Assembly: GCA_028716025.1 (NCBI GenBank)
Contig: JAQUQP010000005.1
Coordinates: forward strand, 1 to 26,407
Length of the DNA: 26,407 nucleotides
Direction of reading: 5' to 3'
Source of the DNA: a bacterium
Lineage (GTDB): Bacteria > UBA6262
Within the stretch, counting starts at the first letter, position 1. Each line of letters begins with the position of its first letter. Positions 13,379-22,215 of this stretch are shown here, in pieces. Made by a program: the position numbers and the translations under genes. The notes under the pieces were generated by a model. That model did no database searches and was not told the origin of the DNA. It saw nothing but the letters and a program-made list of their open reading frames with translations.

Positions 13379-14911
13379 ATGAAGAATAGACAGCCTAAAC
13401 ATTCACCAAGCTTACAGGGATTTGCTAATGTGGCTCTTCTGGGTGTGCTCATGATCGTTTTTTTTATTGGCATGACTATTGTTTTTATGGCCCAGAATGA
13501 AAGTAAGAGATCAGTTAAAAGTCTGCGCTCTAGTGAGACTTTATTTATAGCCGATGGCGGAGTAGCCAAAGCTATTTGGGAATTTGTGCAGAGCGATACT
13601 TATGGCGGGGAAAGCAATACCGCTCTGGGTAAAGGCACCTTTAGCATAAGTGTCGCCAATTTAGGCGGTAATCAATATGAACTGCTTTCTACCGGTAGGA
13701 TCAATATCAATAGCCTTGCCGTGACCAAGAAGATCAAAGCAGTTGTGGCCAAGGACCCGGTTTCAGAAATATTTGATTATTGTTATTTTATTAATAATTG
13801 GGGTTGGTATTGGGGCCGTGACATTACGGCTGTCGGGGATATTCGTTCTAACGGCAGGTTTGATTTTGTGGATGGTCCTAAAGTAGAAGGAGATATTTAC
13901 GCTGGTGAAGAGATAGATGATCATGGAACTCCGGTCAGGGGGATTGGCGGTGATCCCGAGCATCAACATGAATACGCTGAAAAACTGCCAATGCCGAACT
14001 TGCAGTCCCTGGATTATTATGAGCAAAAGGCAATTGCTTCCAGTGGGACGATAGTAATAGATGGTAACACGATCATTAATAATGTCTATGGCGATGATGC
14101 CGGCGAAAGTGGTAATATTGTTTTAGTGGGGACTTCTTCTGATCCGATCGAGATCAACGGGACTGTAGTAGTAAGAGGGGATTTGATTATTAAAGGGAAA
14201 ATATCCGGCCAGGGAGCCATTTATGCCGGCAGGAATATCTATTTGGCGGATAATGTGGAATATGCTAATGCTCCCTCCAGCCCGCGTCCGGCATTGGGGC
14301 AGACCAAGGACCAGTGGGTGGAAGCCCAACATGATAAAGATCTGGTCGCTTTTGCCGCTAAAGAAAGTGTGATATTGGGAGATTATACCAAATCCTCCCA
14401 CTATGGATACAGTGGTAGTGATCCCTGGTATTCTGACCAATATTTAATGGATATGGGCAGTGAAGATGTGGGTGTAGATGGTATACCGGACACAGGGGAT
14501 GCCGGGGAAAATGATGGTATGTTTGATGCTGAACATGAGGATGTTGATGGGGATGGTACTTTTGATAGTGATTATACATGGAACGATGTGCAAACCCAAG
14601 TGCCAATAACATCTTTTGATAATCTGCCTAGCGGGATCACGAGTTATAGCGACTTGGCCTCTAACAGCGTCAACAAGATAGAAGGGATCTACTATACGAA
14701 TCATGCCTGGGCAGGCCGGACTGGCAATGCGGTAAAATTTAATGGATCAGTGATCTCTAAAGATGAAGCGATCATTTACCGTAATGGACTTACTTTCAAC
14801 TATGATGAACGGGCGCATAGCAGGTATAATAGCGATCCTAACCGGTTTATTGATCTTGGTTTGCCACGGGTACGCGGAGTATATTTAATATCCTGGCAAC
14901 AAGTGGAATAG
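13379..14911 (+). CDS. PilX-like pilus assembly protein with Asp-rich calcium-type loop
   Basis: This 510-residue protein has one N-terminal membrane segment (about 16-38) preceded by QG, then NESKRSVKSLRSSETLFIADGGVAKAIWEF, the PilX N-terminal signature (the ADGG/A-x-x-W helix). The middle (about 135-310) has short repeating strands such as VVVRGDLIIKGKISGQGAIYAGRNIYL, a beta-helix-like pattern. Residues about 360-400 are rich in D and G, with DVDGDGTFDSD resembling EF-hand or type 3 repeat calcium loops. It sits 15 bases after the PilV-like gene with an AGGAGG site. It is exported and likely part of the minor-pilin complex. Calcium binding is inferred. Confidence 0.75.
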   Translation: MKNRQPKHSPSLQGFANVALLGVLMIVFFIGMTIVFMAQNESKRSVKSLRSSETLFIADGGVAKAIWEFVQSDTYGGESNTALGKGTFSISVANLGGNQYELLSTGRININSLAVTKKIKAVVAKDPVSEIFDYCYFINNWGWYWGRDITAVGDIRSNGRFDFVDGPKVEGDIYAGEEIDDHGTPVRGIGGDPEHQHEYAEKLPMPNLQSLDYYEQKAIASSGTIVIDGNTIINNVYGDDAGESGNIVLVGTSSDPIEINGTVVVRGDLIIKGKISGQGAIYAGRNIYLADNVEYANAPSSPRPALGQTKDQWVEAQHDKDLVAFAAKESVILGDYTKSSHYGYSGSDPWYSDQYLMDMGSEDVGVDGIPDTGDAGENDGMFDAEHEDVDGDGTFDSDYTWNDVQTQVPITSFDNLPSGITSYSDLASNSVNKIEGIYYTNHAWAGRTGNAVKFNGSVISKDEAIIYRNGLTFNYDERAHSRYNSDPNRFIDLGLPRVRGVYLISWQQVE

Positions 14912-14926
14912 GGATAGGAGATTTTA

Positions 14927-16318
14927 ATGAATGAACTAAAATCCTTTATATTAGGTATGGCCAGTGTAGCAGTTATATGTTTCAGTACCCAGCCGCTTTT
15001 CGCTTTGCGAGAGGTTGAACCGGCAGCCGGCCAAAGCATTAGTCAAGCGATCAGCCAGGAAAAAGTATTACAAAAACAGATTGTAACTGAAAAGAAGATG
15101 TTGCAGCAACCACGAGTTACAAAACCTTTGCCTAAATCTTTACCGATGCCAACAAAAGAAGAAATGCAAACTAAAGCCATACTGGCTGGATCCCAGATAC
15201 CGGCTGCTGCGCCTGTTGACGGTGATCTAAAAAAGATACAGCAAGACATACCAGGAAGTAAGGCAGCGACAGAATCCCGGGCTAAAGCTCTAAAAGGTGC
15301 GGCAGGAGGGAATAATCCTATTTATGGTATTGCCGGGGTTATACTAGTTCTTTTGCTTATTATCGGAATGATTATTTTGTTTAAACAAGCATATGGTAAA
15401 AAGGAAGAAGGCAACGCCCTGGTTTTTTCCGTAGTAGTTATTTTAGTCATTTTTATAATCGGGGCCAGCGTAGTGTTCTTAAGTGAGAATGAAACCAGAA
15501 AAACAGTTCAGAGCAGCAAGCAAAACGCGGCTCTTTATATCGCTGATGGCGGGATCGAGAAAGCAATGTGGGAACTTAATCGTTCTACCGGTTATGAGGG
15601 CGAATCTAATATCCCTTTAGGAAGCGGCACGTTCACGGTTGTAATTAGTACTCCGGCCGGCAATCCTAATCAGCGGGAAATCGTGTCTACCGGGCAGATT
15701 GGTTTATCTCGGAGAAAGATAAAGACGTTATGCGAAAAAATACCCGGTACTATTACTGTCAATAGCGCTTTAGCCTGCGGCGGCAACGTGAATATGGGTG
15801 GAAATGCCAGCGTTGCCGGAGGTACATTAACCGGGATTTTAGTACCGGTTGGCTGTTCTGTAAGTACAGCTGGAGGATCTATAGTAACTGGTACCCCATC
15901 AACAGGAAATGCTCCTTTCCCATCATTTGAAGATGTCTTTGGTATGACTATGGCGCAAATGGAGGGATTTGCCACTAATAAATACACTAATCCCGGCAAT
16001 AATCCTGTCTGCTCTGGAATCACGTGGGTAGACGGGGATCTGAAAGCCACTACGTCCAGCTGGAGTGGCACGGGTGTGCTTATTGTAAATGGTGATTTTG
16101 ATATGAGTGGAGGGAATTTTACCGGGGTAATCTATGTGGTTGGCACTTTCAGAATGACCGGTAACGCGCGGATTGACGGTTCAATCCTGTCTCAGTCTAT
16201 GGCTGAAGTGACCGGCATATTCGGTACCGCTGATATTGCTTTTAACCCAACCGCGGTTGAGCAGGCTAATAACGTCTATCCGTTCAAAATATTAACTTGG
16301 CAGGAGATGAAAAATTAG
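14927..16318 (+). CDS. PilX-like protein with an N-terminal signal peptide and extra membrane segment
   Basis: The 463-residue protein has a signal peptide (1-26, ending FALREV), a Q/K/P-rich secreted stretch to about 128, a membrane segment at 132-152, the short charged loop KQAYGKKEEG, and a second membrane segment at 164-185. A PilX signature, ENETRKTVQSSKQNAALYIADGGIEKAMWEL, follows. EEG-NALVFSVV looks like an internal prepilin-type site. The C-terminal part (about 285-430) has glycine-rich strands like VNGDFDMSGGNFTGVIYVVGTFRMTG, as in the other PilX-like gene. The topology is consistent: secreted, in, loop, out. A fusion of a secreted protein with a PilX protein is the simplest reading; I saw no good internal start. 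Confidence 0.7.
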   Translation: MNELKSFILGMASVAVICFSTQPLFALREVEPAAGQSISQAISQEKVLQKQIVTEKKMLQQPRVTKPLPKSLPMPTKEEMQTKAILAGSQIPAAAPVDGDLKKIQQDIPGSKAATESRAKALKGAAGGNNPIYGIAGVILVLLLIIGMIILFKQAYGKKEEGNALVFSVVVILVIFIIGASVVFLSENETRKTVQSSKQNAALYIADGGIEKAMWELNRSTGYEGESNIPLGSGTFTVVISTPAGNPNQREIVSTGQIGLSRRKIKTLCEKIPGTITVNSALACGGNVNMGGNASVAGGTLTGILVPVGCSVSTAGGSIVTGTPSTGNAPFPSFEDVFGMTMAQMEGFATNKYTNPGNNPVCSGITWVDGDLKATTSSWSGTGVLIVNGDFDMSGGNFTGVIYVVGTFRMTGNARIDGSILSQSMAEVTGIFGTADIAFNPTAVEQANNVYPFKILTWQEMKN

Positions 16319-16330
16319 GTATAATGCTGT

Positions 16331-16336
16331 GGAGGG
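16331..16336 (+). promoter_or_regulatory. Shine-Dalgarno deciding a TTG start
   Basis: GGAGGG lies 5 bases before TTG at 16342. The upstream ATG at 16324 and TTG at 16297 have only weak or no matching sites. Confidence 0.6.
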
Positions 16337-16341
16337 TCGCA

Positions 16342-16836
16342 TTGAATCATAAGGGGTTTACACTCTTAGAAACAATGATAGCAGTGGCGATCATGCTCTT
16401 ATTTGTGGTTGGCGGAGCCAGATTTTTTGAAAACAGTGTTAAGAGTTGGCAAACTAATTATGCCAAACTGGAAATTCAGCAAAATGCCCGTATCGCTATG
16501 GATGAAATGACGAAAAATATAATGGGCGCTTCAGCCGCTGCAGTAGTTATAGATGTGGCGACTGTGCCACCCAGCAGTGCGATAATATTCCAGGTAACCA
16601 AGGATTCCGGCACTTCCACTCATTTATATTATTTAAGCGACAATATATTAATGAGGCAGTTTAATAATGTTGCCAGTGAAGTAATCCCCAATGTGACAGA
16701 GTTGTTTTTTGCCAAAAGGAATTCGACTACCATTCCGCCGGCTGAAGACCCGCGTTGTATTTATATTAAGCTGGTAGTAGAAAAAAGTGGTCAAAAAGTC
16801 ACTCTGGAAAACTACACCCATTTAAGAAACGAGTAG
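16342..16836 (+). CDS. Class III prepilin, PulJ/PilW-like minor pilin
   Basis: From the TTG start the protein has 164 residues with the short leader MNHKG, then FTLLETMIAVAIMLLFVVGGARFF and the position-5 glutamate. Such five-residue leaders are typical, which together with the Shine-Dalgarno supports this start; longer versions beginning at 16297 or 16324 are possible. The helix RIAMDEMTKNIMGASA fits the PulJ/PilW group, and the C-terminal sheet (LYYLSDNILMRQF, IYIKLVVEKSGQKVTLENYTHLRNE) matches pseudopilins. It ends 4 bases before tmk, so the pilin genes and the following housekeeping genes are probably transcribed together. Confidence 0.8.
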   Translation: MNHKGFTLLETMIAVAIMLLFVVGGARFFENSVKSWQTNYAKLEIQQNARIAMDEMTKNIMGASAAAVVIDVATVPPSSAIIFQVTKDSGTSTHLYYLSDNILMRQFNNVASEVIPNVTELFFAKRNSTTIPPAEDPRCIYIKLVVEKSGQKVTLENYTHLRNE

Positions 16837-16840
16837 GATA

Positions 16841-17470
16841 ATGAAGTCCCCAGGCATATTTATCACACTGGAAGGGCCTGATGGCAGCGGTAAAAGCACT
16901 CAAGCCCTTTTATTAATTAATTTTTTAAAAAAATCCGGATATAAGGTCCTGCATACTAGGGAACCAGGCGGAGACCGGGTTGCGGAAAATATCCGGCGGC
17001 TGTTATTGTCTCCCCGCAATAAAATAGCCCCGGAAACTGAGCTTTTTTTATATTGGGCCAGCCGGTCCCAGCATGTGCGGCAAGTCATTATTCCGGCATT
17101 AGCCAGGGGCGTAGTGGTAGTGTGCGAACGGTTTAATGACGCTACCATAGCTTATCAGGGATATGGTCGAGGTGTTGATCTTAAACTCATTAGCAAAATG
17201 AACCAGCTAGCTTCTAGCGGTTTAAGGCCGGACCTGACGGTTTTATTAGACATAGCGCCAGAAAAAGGTTTAAAGAAAGCGCTTGAAGCCAAGGGAGTAA
17301 AGGACCGGTTTGAACAGGAAAAAATAAGTTTCCATAAGCGTGTTCGCCGTGGCTACCTTGATTTGGCGGCACGGGAGCCGCAGCGGATAAAAAAAATCTC
17401 CAGTTCTGGCACCATTGAGCATATACAGCAGCAAATACAGATACTCGTAAATAAAAAGTTAAGCCAATGA
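16841..17470 (+). CDS. tmk: Thymidylate kinase
   Basis: The 209-residue protein has the thymidylate kinase P-loop EGPDGSGKST (11-20), the REPGG loop, and the substrate helix CERFNDATIAYQGYGRG. Length is standard. It phosphorylates dTMP to dTDP in the cytosol for DNA synthesis. The DRY of many homologues reads ERF here, a known kind of variation. The stop overlaps the next start (ATGA), and holB follows, a pairing conserved in many bacteria. Confidence 0.94.
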   Translation: MKSPGIFITLEGPDGSGKSTQALLLINFLKKSGYKVLHTREPGGDRVAENIRRLLLSPRNKIAPETELFLYWASRSQHVRQVIIPALARGVVVVCERFNDATIAYQGYGRGVDLKLISKMNQLASSGLRPDLTVLLDIAPEKGLKKALEAKGVKDRFEQEKISFHKRVRRGYLDLAAREPQRIKKISSSGTIEHIQQQIQILVNKKLSQ

Positions 17471-18399
17471 ATAGTAACGAAATTATTGGACATAAAGATA
17501 TTATCACTCGTCTTTATGAAGTGGTAAAAAACCAGCATGTAGCTTCTGCCTTGCTCTTCACTGGGCCTGAAGGTATAGGTAAAAAGCGCGTAGCTTTGCA
17601 TTTAGCCCAAGCCTTAAACTGCCGTCACTTCAGTACCCGGGGCCCATGTCTGGAGTGTGCCAGTTGCCGGAAAATAGCGGCTCTGAGCCACCCTGAAGTA
17701 AAAGTCATTACCAAAGAAGAGAAAGCCAAGAGCCTGAAGATCGATCAGATCATCCAATTACGTGCTGATATTTCCTTGCGCCCCGTAGAAGCGATAAAAA
17801 AAGTTTATATAATTGATGATGCCCATATATTGACCAGAGAAGCTTCAAATTGCTTGTTAAAGACTCTGGAAGAACCTCCCTTGAATTCATTAATTATACT
17901 GGTGACAGCCAATCCATCAGCCTTGCTCCTGACCATACGTTCCCGTTGCCAAAAAATAGGATTTAAACCTTTACCAGCGCCGGAAGTGATGCGCCGCTTG
18001 CAAGAAGAAAGCCAGCTGGGAAATAGCCAGGCAGGCTTTTTAACAGATTTTGCCGGAGGTAGTTTAGGCTTGGCCCAGACTTATCTGGAAAAGGGAATCC
18101 TGGAAAAGAAAGCCGAGCTGGATGATTTTTTGAAGAGTATAAACGAGGAAGATATTGCTGTAGTACTTTCCCAAGCCCAATCCTATGGCCGGGATAAGGA
18201 ATATGCCAAAATCTGGCTCGATCTTATTTTATATGTTTGTGTCCAGCGTTTTCTGAGTGCCCATAAAGGGTCGGACTATAGTCACTACCCGGAAGAAGAA
18301 ATTATCGACCTGATCCTGCGCGCCAAAAAGGATATGGCGGTAAATATAAATCTGCAATTAGTTTTAGAAAATATATTTTTAAGGATGAGACATGCCTAA
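17467..18399 (+). CDS. holB: DNA polymerase III delta' subunit
   Basis: The 310-residue clamp-loader ATPase-like protein has a P-loop-like GPEGIGKK (33-40) in which the Ser/Thr after the lysine is replaced by lysine, as fits a subunit that need not hydrolyse ATP. A four-cysteine zinc module follows (C52, C61, C64, C67), then VYIIDDAHILTREASNCLLKTLEEPP and the SRC motif (TIRSRCQKI). It helps load the sliding clamp. It lies between tmk and ricT and overlaps both neighbours by a few bases, so the genes are probably translationally coupled. Confidence 0.9.
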   Translation: MNSNEIIGHKDIITRLYEVVKNQHVASALLFTGPEGIGKKRVALHLAQALNCRHFSTRGPCLECASCRKIAALSHPEVKVITKEEKAKSLKIDQIIQLRADISLRPVEAIKKVYIIDDAHILTREASNCLLKTLEEPPLNSLIILVTANPSALLLTIRSRCQKIGFKPLPAPEVMRRLQEESQLGNSQAGFLTDFAGGSLGLAQTYLEKGILEKKAELDDFLKSINEEDIAVVLSQAQSYGRDKEYAKIWLDLILYVCVQRFLSAHKGSDYSHYPEEEIIDLILRAKKDMAVNINLQLVLENIFLRMRHA

Positions 18400-19213
18400 G
18401 ATCGTGCAAATTGCGTATCGTAAACTAAAAGAAGTCGGGTATTTCCATTTACCGGACCAAGCGGAACTTAATACTGGTGAAGAATGTCTGATTGATACTG
18501 AAAATGGCTTGGAAGCGGGATCCGTATTATCTTTACCGCGATCAGTGGAAACACTACCTGCGGATATACGTAAAGTGATCCGCAAATTGTCCCGTGATGA
18601 TCGCAACCAGATAAATTTTAACCAGAAAAAAGAAGAAGAAGCTTTTCGCTCTTGCGTTGAAAAAGTTGAAGACCGCGAATTAAATATGAAATTAGTGACG
18701 GTTGAATATACTTTCAGCCGCAGCAAGCTATTTATTTATTACACTGCGCCGGAACGGGTTGATTTCCGGGAGTTGGTAAAAGATTTGGCTTATATTTTTA
18801 AGACCAGGATCGAGATGTGCCAGGTTGGCGTACGGGATGAGGCTAAAATGGTGGGCGGATTCGGCTGTTGCGGCCGGCGCCTTTGCTGTGTTACTTTCCT
18901 GAAAGATTTTAAGCCGGTAACTATCGATATGGCCAAGGAACAGGAATTATCACTGGCTTCCAGCAAGATATCGGGAGTTTGCGGACGCTTGATGTGCTGC
19001 TTGTCTTATGAATATACGTTCTACCAGGAAGAAAAGAAGAGATATCCGGAAATAGATTCTAAGATCAAAGTAAAAGAAGGCCTAGGTAAAGTCAGAAGCA
19101 TTAATATTTTACGGCAAACAGTGACCTTGGAAATAGAAGACGGCACTACCCGTGAATATAAAGTGGCTGAGCTCAATGGCTGGAAAAATAACGAGAAAGA
19201 AGCTAAAAAATGA
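18392..19213 (+). CDS. ricT: PSP1-domain protein, RicT/YaaT-like
   Basis: The 273-residue protein carries the PSP1 C-terminal region with its cysteine set: C143, GGFGCCGRRLCC (C159, C160, C165, C166), and GVCGRLMCC (C197, C202, C203). In Bacillus the homologue joins the RicAFT complex, which holds iron-sulfur clusters and affects RNase Y and development. It follows holB with an 8-base overlap, as in Firmicutes. Partners RicA and RicF are not in the window, so the biochemical role here is uncertain. Confidence 0.88.
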   Translation: MPKIVQIAYRKLKEVGYFHLPDQAELNTGEECLIDTENGLEAGSVLSLPRSVETLPADIRKVIRKLSRDDRNQINFNQKKEEEAFRSCVEKVEDRELNMKLVTVEYTFSRSKLFIYYTAPERVDFRELVKDLAYIFKTRIEMCQVGVRDEAKMVGGFGCCGRRLCCVTFLKDFKPVTIDMAKEQELSLASSKISGVCGRLMCCLSYEYTFYQEEKKRYPEIDSKIKVKEGLGKVRSINILRQTVTLEIEDGTTREYKVAELNGWKNNEKEAKK

Positions 19214-20736
19214 AACCAACTTTTTATATTACTACCCCGATATATTATGTAAATGATAAACCGCATATCGGGCATTCTTATACCAGTATTGCCTGTGACG
19301 TGCTGGCCAGGTTTAAACGGTTGACCGGTTATGAAGTATATTTTTTAACCGGTACCGACGAGCATGGGCAAAAAGTAGCGCAGGCTGCTAAAGCTCTAAA
19401 TATGGAACCGCAAGCGCTGGTTGACAAAAATGTGTTAACTTACCGGAATCTCTGGAAGGCGTTGGATATCAGCCAGGATGATTTTATCCGCACCACCGAA
19501 TCACGCCATAAAGAAGTGGTCCAGGCGTTTTTCGCGGAATTGTATAAAAATGGGGATATCTACCCGGGCCAGTATGAGGGTTGGTATTGCGTTCCTTGTG
19601 AAACTTTTTGGCAGGAAACCCAGATCGAAAACGGAGTTTGTCCTGATTGCGGTTGCCAACTAGAAAAGATCAGCGAAAAAACTTATTTGTTTAAAATGTC
19701 TAAATACGAAAAACCGTTGCTGGAATACCTGGAAAAACATCCTGACTTTGTGCATCCACACGGGCGATTCAATGAAATAATGAGTTTTGTCAAAAGTGGT
19801 CTTAAAGATCTGAGCGTATCCCGTCCTAAGTCCAGGATCAGTTGGGGTATCACCTGTCCTTTTGACGAGGAACAGGTAATTTACGTCTGGTTTGACGCTC
19901 TGATTAATTACGTGAGTGCTTTAGGGTATAAAAAACATCAAGATCTGTTTGACCGTTTCTGGCCGGTTGATATCCACATGATCGGTAAAGACATTTTAAA
20001 GTTCCATGCCGTGATCTGGCCAACTATGCTCCTGGCTGCGGCAGTACCTCTGCCGAAAAAAGTAGTAGCCCATGGCTGGTGGACGGTAGAAGGCCAGAAA
20101 ATGTCCAAATCAAAGGGCAATGTGGTGGACCCGTATGTTGTAATAGCTAAAGTGGGTATTGATGCTTACCGCTACTTCCTGCTGCGCGAAGTGCCTTTTG
20201 GGTTGGATGGCAATTTTTCTGAGACTGCTTTGCAATCCCGTTACCAGGCTGACCTGGCCAATAACCTGGGGAATCTGCTCAACCGGACATTAACGATGCT
20301 GGAAAAATATTTTGACGGGGTTATTCCGGTAAACGGTACCGGGAAACATATTGATAAATTTGAAAAATCAGTTGGAGGTTTATTATCCGACGTTGAAAAA
20401 AAGCTGGCTGACGCGGCTTTTAGCCAGGCCCTGGAAAGTATCTGGGCGATCATTGACCTGGCCAACAAATATATTGAAGAAGAAGCGCCTTGGAAACTGG
20501 TTAAAACAGACCGGGACAGGTTGGCTGTAGTCTTGTATACATTAACTGATGTTTTACGGCTGGTGGCAGCTTATCTTTACCCGTTTATGCCTGGCAGCGC
20601 GGCAAAAATATGGGAACAACTTGGCTTATCTGAGAGCCTATCCGCTATTAACCTGAAAGATATTAGTCTGGGACAGATCCCAGCTGGGACCAAAGTACAA
20701 AAAGGAGTCCCGTTATTTCCCAAGCTAATCTTATAA
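19210..20736 (+). CDS. metG: Methionyl-tRNA synthetase
   Basis: This 508-residue class I synthetase has TTPIYYVNDKPHIGHSY (HIGH at 19-22) and KMSKS (297-301). The four-cysteine zinc knuckle is C127, C130, C144, C147, and the anticodon-binding helical domain is C-terminal. It lacks the C-terminal EMAP-like tRNA-binding domain and ends at about the short MetG length. It charges initiator and elongator tRNA-Met. The ATGA overlap with ricT and the overlap of its end with tatD suggest translational coupling across the operon. Confidence 0.95.
   Translation: MKPTFYITTPIYYVNDKPHIGHSYTSIACDVLARFKRLTGYEVYFLTGTDEHGQKVAQAAKALNMEPQALVDKNVLTYRNLWKALDISQDDFIRTTESRHKEVVQAFFAELYKNGDIYPGQYEGWYCVPCETFWQETQIENGVCPDCGCQLEKISEKTYLFKMSKYEKPLLEYLEKHPDFVHPHGRFNEIMSFVKSGLKDLSVSRPKSRISWGITCPFDEEQVIYVWFDALINYVSALGYKKHQDLFDRFWPVDIHMIGKDILKFHAVIWPTMLLAAAVPLPKKVVAHGWWTVEGQKMSKSKGNVVDPYVVIAKVGIDAYRYFLLREVPFGLDGNFSETALQSRYQADLANNLGNLLNRTLTMLEKYFDGVIPVNGTGKHIDKFEKSVGGLLSDVEKKLADAAFSQALESIWAIIDLANKYIEEEAPWKLVKTDRDRLAVVLYTLTDVLRLVAAYLYPFMPGSAAKIWEQLGLSESLSAINLKDISLGQIPAGTKVQKGVPLFPKLIL
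20701..20707 (+). promoter_or_regulatory. Shine-Dalgarno for tatD AUU start
   Basis: AAAGGAG lies 7 bases before ATT at 20715, inside the end of metG. No ATG, GTG or TTG exists in frame between the upstream stop at 20664 and the conserved DTHAH region. Confidence 0.65.
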
Positions 20737-21488
20737 TCGATACCCATGCCCATTTACAGGACCAGGTTTTTCGCCCAGACCAGGGTTCTGTCATCAAACG
20801 AGCTTTTACCGCCGGCGTACACCAAATTATTATTGTTGGTTATGACTATCTTTCCAGCCAGGAAGCCGTGGCTCTTGCTGCCCGGCAGGAACGGGTATTT
20901 GCGGCAGTAGGGATCCATCCGCACGATGCCGCTGCTTGGCAAGAAGACACAGGACTGCTATTAAGTGCCCTGGGCCGGCGGAAAAAAGTAGTTGCCATCG
21001 GTGAGATCGGTCTGGATTATTATCGCGACCTGTCTCCCCGGGAGATACAAAAAAAAGTTTTTGCCGCGCAGCTGGAAGTAGCCAGAAAAATATCATTGCC
21101 GGTAATTATTCATAGCCGTGATGCCGGCGATGAAATTCTGGGATTCATTAAGGATTTTCCTGGCCTAACTGGTGTGGTGCATTGTTTTTCCGGAACGTTA
21201 TTGGCGGCCCGGAAATTAATTGAAATGGGCTGGTATATTGGCATTACTGGTGCCGTAACATTTCCTAAAGCAGCAACCTTGCATGAAGTTGTCCGTAGTG
21301 TTCCCCTGGAGCGGTTATTGTTGGAAACAGATGCGCCTTATCTGGCGCCCCAGTCCCATCGCGGGCAACGCAACGAGCCAGGTTATTTGGGAGAGATAGC
21401 TACGGCTATCGCGGCTCTAAAAAACATCGAAGTGTCTGTAGTAGCTGAACAAACCACAGCTAATGCTAAGAAACTGTTCAAATTCTAA
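20715..21488 (+). CDS. tatD: TatD family metal-dependent hydrolase, probable AUU start
   Basis: Read from ATT at 20715 the protein has 257 residues, the normal TatD length, with D9-T-H11-A-H13, GEIGLDYY (E97), IIHSRD (H133), HCFSG (H156) and ETDAPYL (D206), the complete metal site. TatD proteins are 3'-5' exonucleases or deoxyribonucleases acting on damaged DNA. A later GTG at 20868 would delete the first metal ligands and is rejected. The only upstream codons able to start are ATT, ATA and ATC; ATT is best placed for the AAAGGAG site. The start overlaps the metG end by 22 bases. Confidence 0.88.
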   Translation: MSQANLIIDTHAHLQDQVFRPDQGSVIKRAFTAGVHQIIIVGYDYLSSQEAVALAARQERVFAAVGIHPHDAAAWQEDTGLLLSALGRRKKVVAIGEIGLDYYRDLSPREIQKKVFAAQLEVARKISLPVIIHSRDAGDEILGFIKDFPGLTGVVHCFSGTLLAARKLIEMGWYIGITGAVTFPKAATLHEVVRSVPLERLLLETDAPYLAPQSHRGQRNEPGYLGEIATAIAALKNIEVSVVAEQTTANAKKLFKF

Positions 21489-21500
21489 GCACTAAATTCG

Positions 21501-21567
21501 AAATTCTAAACAATACTAAATTACCAAAATTCAAAACGTTTAGAATATTAGAATTTGTTTAGAATTT
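21501..21567. repeat. AT-rich inverted repeat between tatD and radical SAM gene
   Basis: A 13-bp perfect inverted repeat (21501-21513 with 21555-21567) encloses and is followed by several copies of TTTAGAAT-like words reaching 21588. It has no T tail typical of a terminator. It looks like a dispersed intergenic repeat, or a hairpin at the operon's end. Confidence 0.6.
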
Positions 21568-21597
21568 AGATATTAGGATTTAGAATTTGGAGCTGAA

Positions 21598-22215
21598 ATG
21601 AGTATTGTTTACCAAATCGGACATTCGCTTTACTTGAATATTACTAACCGTTGTACCAATCAATGCAGCTTTTGCGTGCGTTTTAAGACCGACAGTATCC
21701 AGGGATATAATCTTTCCCTGGACCAGGAACCGTCGGTCAAAGAGTTACTGGAAGCGATCGGCGACCCTACCCGTTTTCATGAAATAGTTTTTTGCGGCTA
21801 CGGCGAACCGTTAGTGCGCCTGCCTGAAGTGATCGCAGTAAGTAAAGTTTTAAAGGAACAAAAGATCCCGGTGCGCGTCAATACAAATGGGCATGGCAAT
21901 TTGATTCATCGACGCAACATTGTCCCTGAAATAGCTCCGTATGTGTCCACGATCAGCATTAGTTTGAACGCCGAGAATGAGGAAGTATATAACCAAGTGT
22001 GCGGCCCGTCATTTGGTCCAGGTACGTACCAAAAAGTAAAAGAATTTATTATCGCCTGTAAACCGCTAATTCCTCAGGTTATAGTTACCGCGGTGGCTTT
22101 GCCACAGGTAGATATTAAAGCTATACAGCGAATAGTGGAGCAAGAATTAGGGGTGCGTTTTAAATTGCGCCATTATGATGATATAGTACGGGAAAATAAT
22201 TATGGACGAAAATAA
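21598..22215 (+). CDS. Radical SAM protein linked to TatD
   Basis: The short 205-residue radical SAM protein has the cluster motif C19-x3-C23-x2-C26 in NRCTNQCSFC, then FCGYGEP and RVNTNGHGNL, the usual SAM-binding strand signatures. It matches the small TatD-associated radical SAM family, which is found beside tatD; tatD lies 109 bases upstream. The reaction is unknown. It overlaps the start of the next gene by 14 bases, and GGAG precedes its ATG. Confidence 0.85.
   Translation: MSIVYQIGHSLYLNITNRCTNQCSFCVRFKTDSIQGYNLSLDQEPSVKELLEAIGDPTRFHEIVFCGYGEPLVRLPEVIAVSKVLKEQKIPVRVNTNGHGNLIHRRNIVPEIAPYVSTISISLNAENEEVYNQVCGPSFGPGTYQKVKEFIIACKPLIPQVIVTAVALPQVDIKAIQRIVEQELGVRFKLRHYDDIVRENNYGRK

Noticed and set aside
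20868..21488. TatD starting at GTG 20868
   Set aside because: It would lose DTHAH and the first 51 residues, which are well conserved and in frame upstream.
21489..21597. CRISPR array
   Set aside because: The AT-rich words are irregular, there are no unique spacers of constant length, and no cas genes are present.
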